A DNA stretch of 64,000 nucleotides from Gracilaria domingensis. Lineage: Eukaryota > Rhodophyta > Florideophyceae > Gracilariales > Gracilariaceae. The notes below the pieces were generated by a model. It had not been told where the DNA came from and did not search any database. It was given only the letters and a program-made list of their open reading frames with translations. Shown piece by piece: positions 55,609 through 64,000 of this stretch. The position numbers and the translations under genes are program-made. Each line of letters begins with the position of its first letter. Positions within the stretch are counted from its first letter, which is position 1. The stretch covers positions 1 through 64,000 of the forward strand of contig VCMS01000272.1 in the NCBI GenBank assembly GCA_022539475.1, written 5' to 3'.

Positions 55609-57226
55609 ATGCTTGCGTTTCTCGCAATGTTTTTAGAATCTCCACCACTTCCACCTCGTGAAGATGAGCGCAACTCCCTTGAGTGCAATACTGAGGAAGC
55701 TGCAGACTGGTTCTCTGACGAATTCGGCTCTCAAGAGTTTGAAATAAGCGCATTGGGGGTTGTAGAAAAAATTGAGGCTCATTCAACAGGTTGCTCATTG
55801 CGCAAAGCGGCAAGAACGAAGTGGCTTATACTTAGCAGAAGAGTGTGCCATTCGAAGAACGTATGCACACAAGAGAGAATTAGGAGTGTTTGGTTTGTTT
55901 TTGAACTTCTCGTTTATGAAATGTCTCAGAATTTGGACCAGTACTGAGCTAATTCGAAGAGGAAAACGAAGCAAGCCTCTTCGAATAGACGAGCTACAGG
56001 CCTATCTGGGCTTGGAACTTGCAACATCTGTCCATAGACTCAACCGCTTATGCGACTACTGGTGCGGATCAGACTTGCTGGGGAACCCTTTTTTCAAAAA
56101 GGTTATGGGACGAGATACTTTTTTGAGCATTCGAGCAGCCCTTAGATTATACCCAGCGTATGAACATTATGCTTCGCTTTCTGATCCGCTTTGGCATTGC
56201 CGACAGATTCTTGAACCCTTCATGCGGAATTGCGCTACGTTGGCAGTGCCCGTCGGAGTTAGTTCTCTCGATGAGAATACAATCCGCTGCAAGATACGTA
56301 CTGGGGCCAAGACCTACATGAAATCGAAACCAGTAAAGCTTGGTATACGATTCTACGATGTAGTGGGATGGTCTCATGCGTACCTTCACTCGTTTCAGGA
56401 TAATGGCTCGGGCAGTAAATCTGGTCAAACTCCGGTTCAAAGGTATACTGCTGTGTTTCGTAACTTACGAGGAGTTATTGACCGCGTAATTGATGGGTCG
56501 TTGGTTTAAACGTCGTCTTCCACGGCGCTATGGTGTACAAAACTTGCACATCAAACAAAGCTTCACCCTACTCGGGAACATGGACGCCTAATGGTAATGG
56601 ATAATTTCTATACGCGCCATGTTCTAGGACAAGAACTGCAGCGCCTCTCTGACGGTGAATGTAAAATTCTTGGAACTGTCAGAATCAATAACGTGGACGG
56701 GTTGAATAGGCCGTTTCTGAAAGAGGCGATCGAGGACGTTAAGAATTCGAAACGAGGAGATTGGCGGCTTCTTGAGGTGTACTATAGAAAAGCAGGTAAG
56801 AGTTTTGAAGTAGTGATCGCTGAGAACACAGGGTTTGTCGGCTTCAAAGATCGATCAGTTGTTTCTTTCTATACAAACAATTTGAGAGGTACGCCGACAG
56901 CTCGTATTCGCAAGCCAGATGCTCATGCCGTGTTCTGTGTTCACGGTTTAGCACCACTGGAAAGGTGTACAGGAACGGAATCATTGAATCGATCAGTACT
57001 ACAAGTGCCCGCAATATTTGTGGCCTACAATCTCTTCATGAATGGGGTAGATCGTTTTGATCAGTTTCGATCTACCTCTGCCACTGTTCGAAAGAAAAAG
57101 AGAGTCACAATGAGTGTGCTCACGTTTATTCTGGACGGTTCTGTATTGAATGCTCACGCCTTGATAAAGGCCATTGCCGCTGCGAGTGAGGCTGTTATCG
57201 ACCTAGGACGGCTAAAAAACATGTGA
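55609..57226 (+). pseudogene. piggyBac transposase, decayed
   Basis: Recognised from PLRIDELQAYLGLELATSVH, SLDENTIRCKIRTGAKTYMK (first Asp), the KPVKLGIRFYDV block, MVMDNFYTRHVLGQEL (second Asp) and FMNGVDRFDQFR (third and fourth Asp). All four catalytic Asp positions are present. The acidic N-terminal part (LPPREDERNS, FSDEFGSQEFE) is in another frame from the core, with the shift between about 55772 and 55947. A TAA at 56507-56509 interrupts the core frame, and the frame ends at TGA 57224. The zinc-ribbon C-terminus lies beyond the Harbinger insertion, at 60651. The protein is therefore not made whole from this copy. Confidence 0.85.
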
Positions 57227-57519
57227 TTCACCAACTTGTCGCTGACCATGTTGATTACAAGCAACAACGAGCGACACTTACGGCAATATCGCTATTAACC
57301 GCTGCAAATAGCCGGGAATTGCGGGAATCGAGCAAAATAGAATAATGTTTCTGTTTGAAGACTTTCTTTCTTTGAAGGCAACTTTTGAACCATAATGAAA
57401 ATGCGAAACCACCTAATTAAGTATTTAGAACCAAGCGTATGAATAGTACGTTCAAAGAGAAATATAGCAACCGCAATCCTCATTTTTATGCTTTGACTCA
57501 CAGATTACACAGAATTCTT

Positions 57520-58459
57520 TTAAGCATTAAACACAGGAAAAAGTTTTGCACCACTTTGAAGAGAAAGTTGCACAACATTAGCAACTACAAAAAAACATGT
57601 AGAATGTGTAAGACAATTGTGACGATATTTGTGATCGAGGATATTAAACTTCTTAAAGTACCGGTTCAGCGCCTCGTGCCTCGCTCTCAATTTTTGGTGC
57701 AAATTTGCTTGATTATTCGGAACATCAGCCAATTTTAAACATCGTGGATCACCATACCCTTTATCTGTCACAACTTGTTCTCCAGCTTGAAGCCTCTCTT
57801 TGAGATTGCTGCGAAAGATTCGAACATCTGGGAATGAACCGCAAAGGTAGTCCCCATTAACCCACACAATAAATCCGTTATCCACTCTGAGTCCAATTTC
57901 GTACCGCAAACCTGCTCCACGAAATTTGTGGGAGTACCATATTCTCGAGAACGGAGACGGTTCGTTAATTCGACAGTCTGTACAATCTACCGAAATAAAA
58001 CAAGAATAAAATTGTTTAGAACAAAACCTATTCTGTAGCTTAATTTGCATCCATATTGTTAGAATCATTCAGAAATATTTCTTGAAGTGCAGGATTTTAA
58101 CGTACAATTTTCAGTTGCGATAATAATCTCACAATCGTCCAAGTCCATTTTCGAAATGTCTTCTTGTCAACACCGGTAATAACGGTGTTGACTACCTCGG
58201 GGTTGTATAGTCTTAGAAAAAGAAGCGCGCAAAGAAGATGTTTCGGAGATGCTCTATCTGGCAGAGATGGACGCAGCTTGTTCCATAACAGAGATGAAAC
58301 GTAATAATCGGTTCCGAATAAACAAGTAAATCTTCTGCTGTCGTTGATACTTCTCCGTCGCTTTCTAATGCTTGGTAGGGCAAAGAAGACATTTCGAAGT
58401 GTAGAGACATTAGCTGGCTGACCTTTAATTGATCTCTGCCGATGTCTATCTTGAAATGG
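57520..58459 (-). CDS. Harbinger-type DDE transposase (DDE_Tnp_4 family), two exons visible
   Basis: The upstream exon ends at 58106 and encodes FGTDYYVSSLLWNKLRPSLP, then ASPKHLLCALLFLRLYNPEV and GVDKKTFRKWTW, the N-terminal helix-turn-helix part of this family. An intron from 58105 to 58039 (GTACGT...TTAAG, 67 bp, phase 0) joins LLSQLKI to LQNRFCSKQ. The second exon has the DDE_Tnp_4 core: ISVDCTDCRINEP (first Asp), WYSHKFRGAGLRYEIGL, GSFPDVRIFR (second Asp), DKGYGDPR and RARHEALNRYFKKF (Glu). DCTDC replaces the usual DGTD. The N-terminus is open to about 58459 with no ATG in frame, so a further upstream exon is likely. Apart from that it looks whole. Confidence 0.8.
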
Positions 58460-59592
58460 CTAAGTAATGTAACGACTTAAATACTGGGCTTCTGTTGTTT
58501 ATGCAACGTGATTACTGAGATTAACGTGAATTTGGCTAGGTTACGTGCTTCTTGAGGGCCACACAGTAGCCCGTATGGCAAGAAAACATCCATTTCGTCA
58601 TCATTGTTGAGGACATATATGTAAGTAGGACATGTCACCGTCTTACGAGAGGACAGACTCTACTTAGATTTTTAATTTTTGATAAAAGCACTTCTAGTAC
58701 CTTAATGCCACTGGTCCATTCTTGAACTTACAAGAAATGCGCTAGACTTTTATTCTACAATGAAATGCTTCGGAACACATCACAATGTAGTACATGATAA
58801 CTTACATTTAACACTCATTTGGTGGGGTCCGAATGTTCCATTTACGGCTAAAAAGTGCGATTTTTACTACGAGCATTAACTGCTTACATTCTTTTCTTCT
58901 CATAAAAAGGGAAAATTCCGATGTCTGCAAACGCGTTTGAAAGACTCCGGAGCTACAAAATGCTTCAATATAAGAAATTTTCAAAACTTTACTAAATGTA
59001 GCAATAAATATGTTCTTTCAAAGTTATATTTCTTTATATGTTTAACATTTTTTGTAAAGTGTAGCTATTGTCGATAGCACTCGCCAGCAACAGAGGGTAT
59101 AAGAGTGCAACTCTCTTCGATAGAGAAGAAGCTACAAGAACACATCACAATACATCAACGGAAAGTTTGTTATGATGTGTGATGACTCTGTAATTTATCA
59201 CTCTATTGTAAGGAACGCCATTGTAAGTTCAAGATTTTAGGCACGCATGAACGGGAAGATATTTTTATCGTGTATAAAATCACCAAGACTCCCAGCCATC
59301 TCAGTTTCTATACATCATCTGTGGCTCTCAGTACTTGTCAAGTGATACTTTCTTCACAAAACGTTGACGAACTGTTTCTTTCTAACTTGTTCCCACAAAG
59401 ACCTAATCGGCTTTGGCAAAATGTCAGCGTTTCATATAATGTCGAGAAGAGAACATAAATGTACTGCAGGATGCAATCCATTTAGCGATTATCTCTTTCT
59501 ACGAAGAGCTACTTAAGCTGAACATCGTGGGCACCAGAGGATAAACTTGGACTCCTCTCCATCGAAATCACTTCAAGACAGAAGGAGAAGTT
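58460..59592. promoter_or_regulatory. Divergent promoter region of the Harbinger element
   Basis: About 1.1 kb of AT-rich sequence between the two divergent genes. No frame accepted. It should contain both transcription starts and perhaps the missing first exon of the transposase; no specific promoter motif could be assigned. Confidence 0.35.
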
Positions 59593-60468
59593 ATGTCGCA
59601 CAAACGCACCGCTCCACGACTGACTGAGTCCTCAGCCGCTGTTAAGCGCCTTCGCCAGATGTTCCGCGCCGGCGAACTAACGGGAGATGAAAATGCCATT
59701 GAGGTTAAAAATATGGATCTTCTTTTCAAACCGTACAAAAGTACTACGTTACGTTTAAGGTATGGAAAAATTCGAAATGAAATATTACGTCATGCTCGTA
59801 AGTTAAGTTTTGCTTCATATTATTTCTTTTGACATTTACCTGACGGTATTTTAGAGCCTGCAGCAGCACCATTTGTGACACGAACTACAGAAGGTGAAGA
59901 GGTTTCCGCTCAACCACGGTTGGGTAACACAGAGCCAAAAGAAGATTTTGTTCCAGACGATCATATCGAAGCGTCTGACAATACACGCCGTGGAGAGTTT
60001 AAACCTATCTGGCTACTTTCAGAATGAGAGCATGAAGAGTCGACGATTAAACATATATCTTTGGCAATTCTGATTCTATCAAGTGTACTTGAAGACCACA
60101 TTGTGGCCCAAGTGGTTGACGATGGATCTGTTCTAGAGCTCAAAGTTCAATGGCCTGCGCCGATGACGAATATGGCCGTCTTGCACAAGAAATGGTTATC
60201 AAAACAATTTCAGGCCATGTTGAAATAGCATCATATGATTTTGGGTTTCAGTAGAAGCCTGAAAGCTTTAAGAGAGCCTGCTTCGGATTTTGTGTATTTT
60301 GTCTGTAGAATTGAGCTTCCTGTGGCTGTAGAAACGCATATACCGCGAAAGGAACTCTTAGATTTTAGTGATGGATCTACAGTTTTGCACATTGATCTCA
60401 AAGCCCCAGATGATTCTTACGCTAAGAACCAAAGCATTACCAGAACGCAAGTAGATGTTTCTTTCTAA
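59593..60468 (+). pseudogene. Harbinger accessory gene (copy 1), unknown family
   Basis: Exon 1 from ATG 59593 has PRLTESSAAVKRLRQMFRAG, GELTGDE and a basic helical end (RLRYGKIRNEILRHA). An intron 59798-59854 (GTAAGT...TTTTAG, 57 bp) leads in phase to exon 2, whose order is acidic linker, GEFKPIWLLSE, a TGA at 60025, then VAQVVDDGSVLELKVQWPAP, LHKKWLSKQF, a TAG near 60226, and VYFVCRIELPVAVETHIP. The copy at 62453-63307 matches throughout, including intron position. Harbinger elements usually carry a second, Myb-like DNA-binding protein. The N-terminal basic helical block may play that role, but no Myb consensus is visible. Two in-frame stops suggest decay or an unexplained stop at 60025. 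Confidence 0.65.
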
Positions 60469-60650
60469 TACCCAATCCTATTTTATGTCATGTGCTTAAA
60501 AGTGTTTTTCTTGATTGTTTAATGATAGGTTCTTATTACAAATCTGATAATCTTTTGAAGTAATAGTTGAGATTATAAAAAATAGAGATTTGCAAATGCA
60601 ATATCAGCCTTTCCTACTGGAATATGCATTTCTCTCCCGCAATTCCCCGT

Positions 60651-60971
60651 ATAGATTTTCGTTCTTTATCACCAACTTCAGAACATATTCTGTTAGAGAA
60701 CATTGGACGGAAAAGCGTTAATTGCATGCTGTGTAATCTGGCGTCAAGCAAAGGTCGTGGAGGTTACACGATGTATTCGTGCAGTAGTTGTGGGAGAGGT
60801 TTTCATGTGAACTGTTTTGCACTGTTTCACCACAAGGATAAACTTAGATTCACAAGACCTAATCTCTACCATGAAATCGCAACAAGAAATCCATCCTCTA
60901 AACTACAAAGAAACAGACGAAATACTGTTCCATCATCACTCCAAACTGCAAGAGTCATTCAGAAGCAATAA
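60651..60971 (+). pseudogene. C-terminal zinc ribbon of the piggyBac transposase
   Basis: VNCMLCNLASSKGRGGYTMY followed by CSSCGRGFHVNCFALFHH has the C-x2-C...C-x2-C...H-x3-C-x4-H layout of the piggyBac C-terminal cysteine-rich domain. It is separated from the catalytic core by the Harbinger element, and its frame does not continue directly from the core after allowing for the insertion. It binds terminal DNA in active piggyBac transposases. Confidence 0.75.
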
Positions 60972-60973
60972 AC

Positions 60974-61231
60974 TTATTTTTCTTTAAACCCCATGTACGA
61001 ACTCTTGTCATCCGGCCATACGTTTTTAATACTTTTCAGGACGCAATGAGGTAGTTGAATGCGATTTTCTTTTTCCAGCACGCCATATCTTTCTAATATG
61101 TACGTCGTGTACGCAAATTTTCGTATTTCACTGTTCGTCGTGGGTTCAAGCGTACGAATGAATATTTGGACTTGGTTTTGTCTAATACATAGGACCCGAG
61201 CGACATCGAGTAGCAGGGGGTCCCTCCACAT
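60974..61231 (-). CDS. P2X7-receptor C-terminal (ballast) domain-like protein in piggyBac
   Basis: The 85-codon frame resembles the end of the P2X7 intracellular domain. TTNSEIRKFAYTTYILERYG corresponds to the TNSxxRxxAYxxY block, IQLPHCVLKSIKNVWP to the LPxCxxxxIRxxFP block, and SSYMGFKEK to the final YSGFK. Earlier residues DPLLLDVARVL fit the family's preceding helix. The N-terminal Cys cluster usual in this domain may be provided by another frame just upstream (CAKCGGTPC at about 61190-61235), through an intron or after a frameshift. In animals the domain is a cytoplasmic, zinc- and nucleotide-binding cap. Stand-alone versions are known outside receptors. Here it lies antisense at the right end of the piggyBac element, so it is probably an element passenger or accessory protein. 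Confidence 0.6.
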   Translation of the reverse strand: MWRDPLLLDVARVLCIRQNQVQIFIRTLEPTTNSEIRKFAYTTYILERYGVLEKENRIQLPHCVLKSIKNVWPDDKSSYMGFKEK

Positions 61232-61580
61232 TTTGCGCAGGTAACGTCCTTATTGTGAGGCGTAATGGCCGGATTGGTCGAGCAGTCGGGTATATTGGGG
61301 GCCATGGTTTGCTCCTGTCGATTTTCTTCGCATTGAGTGCTTTGCGAGGTTTTTCTAACTGGTGAGAGGTTGGCTGGTTGCGTAGGAGACCGCGGACGTG
61401 TTGGTGAAGTAACGGCGAGCTGAGCAAACGGAAGTTATGGCATTGTGCACCGCAGGTTGCAAAAATGAATATCAGCTGAGCACTGCAATATGCGCCCACA
61501 AAGCGGAGTTTTCAATCAACTACTGGAGCCACTCATAACCACGGATTAGTATCGTACACAGTGCGGTTATTGGCTGCTGG

Positions 61581-61604
61581 TTATGTCTATCTCGGTAGAC
61601 ATAA
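61581..61604. repeat. piggyBac subterminal palindrome 3 (right end)
   Basis: TTATGTCTA and its inverse TAGACATAA are separated by 6 nt, five bases inside the right terminal repeat; the core is the same as in the two left palindromes. Confidence 0.85.
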
Positions 61605-61609
61605 TTCCA

Positions 61610-61629
61610 TTTCGTTTCAAAAGGGTTAA
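61610..61629 (-). repeat. Right terminal inverted repeat and TTAA of piggyBac
   Basis: TTTCGTTTCAAAAGGGTTAA, the exact inverse of 55070-55089. Confidence 0.95.
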
Positions 61630-62452
61630 GCGGGTGCTAATCTATGTAAATGGGTGCCACCTTATGTACAGTACTACTGACAGGAATGTAGCACGGGAGA
61701 GAACTCAATAGACCTACCTCAGCTTATATCTGTATTTCGATAAAATATTAATCTTATTCAGATGGTGCATCAAATTACAGTTGATGTAGCTATCCAGAAC
61801 TTGCTAAAGTTCTGCCAAATTAAATATTTTTCTATGTCATTCTAACACATCTCGTAAGACAATTACGTACTTGTAAAACTATAAGCTGGGGGATGCGGGA
61901 AAATCCTAAATTTCTGTTTTCTCATGTCAAGAGACCGATGATAAATGGTAAGATAATGTAAATGAAAAGATGTATAAGAACTTCTATATGAAGCTCTATA
62001 GCGACTAGATGCCTTCTTTTAAACTTTGAAGGTCAATTTGAGGGATATATGACAAAAATGAATATCTTGGGCATGCACGCTTTCCAACTGTCGTTGGTTA
62101 TTTTTCTGTTAATTACGATTCTATGTTGTACCCAGAAATAATAACTTTGTTATGAGCTGGCATTCTGACCAAAATTGATCAACACTCAAAGAGAGCGTAA
62201 CTGTGTATCTAGACAAATTTTGTACACAAAAGATTTCAAATACTTCCAAACCTGAATGGGATTAAATTGAAAAAACATTTAGTAGAAGATTCAAATGAGC
62301 TGCGTGCAAAACTGTAACAAAGCAAAACTTGATTCGGAAAAATGAACACAGCAAATTAGAGCTTTACATTATATCTCTCTATTCATAAAAAAAAGCAGTA
62401 CAAATGAAACAATTAAACGAAAACGTGAAAGCAACGTCAATATCTCTATTAA
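61630..62452. other. AT-rich stretch; possible terminal repeat near 61887
   Basis: No gene. GGGGGATGCGGGAAAATCC at about 61888 resembles the terminal repeat of the nearby Harbinger element (GGGAATTGCGGGAATC) and could be the left end of a second element that contains the accessory gene at 62453. The match is partial. Confidence 0.3.
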
Positions 62453-63307
62453 CTACGCAACAATAAAATCGTCTGTATCATTCAGCTTGGAGTGTTCTAC
62501 AACAACCGCCTGTTCTAAATCCATGTAAACCACTTTTGTCGCGTCACCAATCCATCCAAGATTAGCTTTTTCTTGAACGTGACAATGAACTGGAAAAGGA
62601 AGAGGAATTCGTGCCACAGAATAGACTTCATTTGAGCTGCGCTCACGAAAAAGCTTCAACGCGCAATTGAAACCACTAAACTTTGGATGGTCTGTTGTCA
62701 TAATATTTTTGTGGAGCCACTGCTTGTGAAGAAACTCAATGTCCACAAAAGGTCTAGGCCAAGCAACTCTCAATTCAAGAATTTTCCATTGTCAACAATA
62801 TGAATCCCAAATCTCCCTTTCTCTACTCCAGCTGGTAGAACAACAGCCACGAAAAGACGACGAAGTGTAGTCTTAGGGTCATTCTACTCTCCTGCTAGGT
62901 AGAGTGGCTTAAATTCGTTTAAGCCAAGGAGATACTCGATGCCATCTCTTGCAGGAACAGAAGCAAAAACCTCCTCCAGATTGACATCTACTTTCTCGAC
63001 CTGGCCCTGTGAATCAGAATTTGTACAACGGCGGTTCAGAACATTTGAAGATTCTTCTAAAAGAAAAGTCAGATGAAAACTTGTCCGTGAACGTTTGAAG
63101 ATGGTAAAGTCGTGGCTTACTTTGTAACTGCTCAAATTTCTTGCGCAGAATGTAGTACTGAGCTCTGAAATTAGGTAACTCATGCTGCTGAAATACCTTG
63201 TGGGACAGCCAAAACTGCTTTGGGGGTTCACTTCCTTTGATTTCACCGCGTTCGAATAATTGATTGAGTAGTTTCATGGCAGCAGAATTTTTTGTGAGAC
63301 GGGGCAT
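62453..63307 (-). pseudogene. Harbinger accessory gene (copy 2), unknown family
   Basis: Exon 1 from ATG 63307: MPRLTKNSAAMKLLNQLFER, GEIKGSE, then FRAQYYILRKKFEQL. An intron 63120-63057 (GTAAGC...TTTTAG, 64 bp) joins in phase to exon 2 (ESSNVLNRRCTNS, FASVPARDGIEYLLGLNEFK, PLYLAGE), which meets a TAG at 62884, the same place as the TGA of copy 1. After it come LRRLFVAVVLPAGVEKGRFG and HIVDNGK, a one-base frame change near 62790, then LELRVAWPRPF, LHKQWLHKN and VYSVARIPLPFPVHCHVQ to the end at 62453. Copy 1 is clearly homologous but diverged. A matching transposase would be expected to the right, outside the window. Confidence 0.65.
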
Positions 63308-64000
63308 TGTGGTTTGAAGGTGGTTCTGGTAGTGAGAAGCTGGAAAACAAGAGGAGCTTCTCTGTTCGATCCGATTCCCAAGTGGTAGTCGTTTCGTTGA
63401 ACAGTACACTCTTTTAAAGTAACTGCATATTAGCGGCAGAGGCTCTACACTACGTACGCAATTTGCCTCATCCTATCTTACACATTTCTACCAGATATAA
63501 CGTATGCGCAGAACTAGCGGTTTTCGTGGTCACTATGACGCATGATGTCATCAGTTGTGATTAACAATGTGCTTCTTACAATTGTTCTTCAATTTGCTAG
63601 GTCCTTGTCCCAGATTGCAATCCTTCATTGTTGGAATAGACGTCTTGTAACTAGTATTCAGTTGCTATGTAAGCAAGAGGATCCTGACAATTGCGAGGTG
63701 TTTTAAATACATCGCATTATCTTTATCTTCTTCTTCAAGATAGTGAATGTGATGTAACATTTACGGCGTAAAATGTCAACAAGTAAAGTATGAAGGTGGC
63801 ATAAACGTCTCGATTGTGAGCGATGAAATGAAGATGATATTGAAAGCCATTGCTGGTATGGAAATGCTATGTTAAGGTTGCATGAAATATAAGTAATTAT
63901 CAACCAAACACTATTCTTATGACATAAAAATAACGCATTATTGCGCCTAAAAGCGATATAAACCTGTTTGGAAAGCGACGTAACCTTGAAAACTCGTTCA
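63308..64000. other. No gene recognised; probable divergent promoter of a second Harbinger element
   Basis: Only short frames. By comparison with the element at 57311-60650, the region upstream of the accessory gene should be the divergent intergenic region, with a transposase beginning beyond 64000. No terminal repeat was seen here. Confidence 0.3.

Larger units (their letters stand above)
57311..60650. mobile_element. Harbinger/PIF-type transposon nested in the piggyBac element
   Basis: Its ends share GGGAATTGCGGGA: left GCCGGGAATTGCGGGA at 57311, right (read inwards) ACGGGGAATTGCGGGA. ATA stands outside both ends (57308-57310 and 60651-60653), a 3-bp duplication as in Harbinger elements, although the usual target is TWA. 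It carries a DDE transposase on the minus strand and a divergent second gene on the plus strand, the two-gene layout of this superfamily. Removing it brings the piggyBac zinc ribbon close behind the piggyBac core. Confidence 0.85.
55070..61629 (+). mobile_element. piggyBac element with complete ends, carrying a nested Harbinger element
   Basis: TTAA at 55070-55073 and 61626-61629 is the piggyBac target site. Directly inside, CCCTTTTGAAACGAAA (55074-55089) matches exactly the inverse of 61610-61625. Subterminal palindromes follow on both sides. The inside holds a decayed piggyBac transposase, a minus-strand frame resembling a P2X7 C-terminal domain, and a 3.34-kb Harbinger-type insertion. Without the insertion it would be about 3.2 kb, a normal length for the family. 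Confidence 0.93.

Noticed and set aside
1-64000. tRNA, rRNA and CRISPR-like arrays
   Set aside because: None seen. The only tandem repeat of note is the 245-bp dimer, and no cloverleaf-type sequence was recognised by eye.

Overview
This window is eukaryotic nuclear DNA, intron-poor and packed with transposable elements. GT-AG introns of about 57-67 bp can be placed in two transposon genes. Host genes have long open frames without obvious introns, and their neighbourhoods hold chromodomain Ty3/Gypsy, hAT, piggyBac, Harbinger and TNP2-like elements. I lean towards a red alga on general gene style, but nothing in the sequence proves it.

Layout. 1-2.4 kb: no gene recognised. 2.4-6.0 kb: a long coiled-coil gene behind a CpG-rich 5' region, with a decayed 3' end. 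6.3-10.9 kb (minus): a TNP2-like DNA transposon with a zinc-binding accessory frame. 11.5-12.7 kb: an unrecognised, probably nuclear protein. 14.2-16.2 kb: an ankyrin-repeat gene split by a 1,047-bp insertion flanked by GTGCT. 16.6-20.0 kb: nested non-autonomous hAT-type repeats. 20.3-21.2 kb: a C2H2 zinc-finger gene. 21.8-25.4 kb: two divergent paralogous GTPase genes. 25.5-27.4 kb: repeats, including a long palindrome and a tandem dimer.

27.4-45.8 kb holds related chromodomain Ty3/Gypsy fossils: element A (27425-33070), an inverted LTR (about 34006-35050) and element B (37243-about 45840). Between A and B lies a broken Ulp1-type protease remnant. Both A and B carry the same long reading frame antisense to pol, between the chromodomain and the 3' LTR. 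46.5-54.9 kb is a second, unrelated Gypsy fossil with two 246-bp LTRs. It was split by an apparently intact hAT transposon with a perfect 8-bp target duplication.

55.07-61.63 kb is a complete-ended piggyBac element (TTAA plus a 16-bp inverted repeat). It carries on its minus strand a frame resembling the cytoplasmic C-terminal domain of P2X7 receptors. A Harbinger-type transposon (57311-60650) sits inside it, with a DDE transposase and a divergent second gene of unknown type. A second copy of that accessory gene lies at 62.5-63.3 kb, probably part of another element running off the right edge.

The most notable points are the antisense frame shared by the two Gypsy fossils, the P2X7-like frame in the piggyBac element, and the two-exon Harbinger accessory gene seen twice with a conserved intron position.
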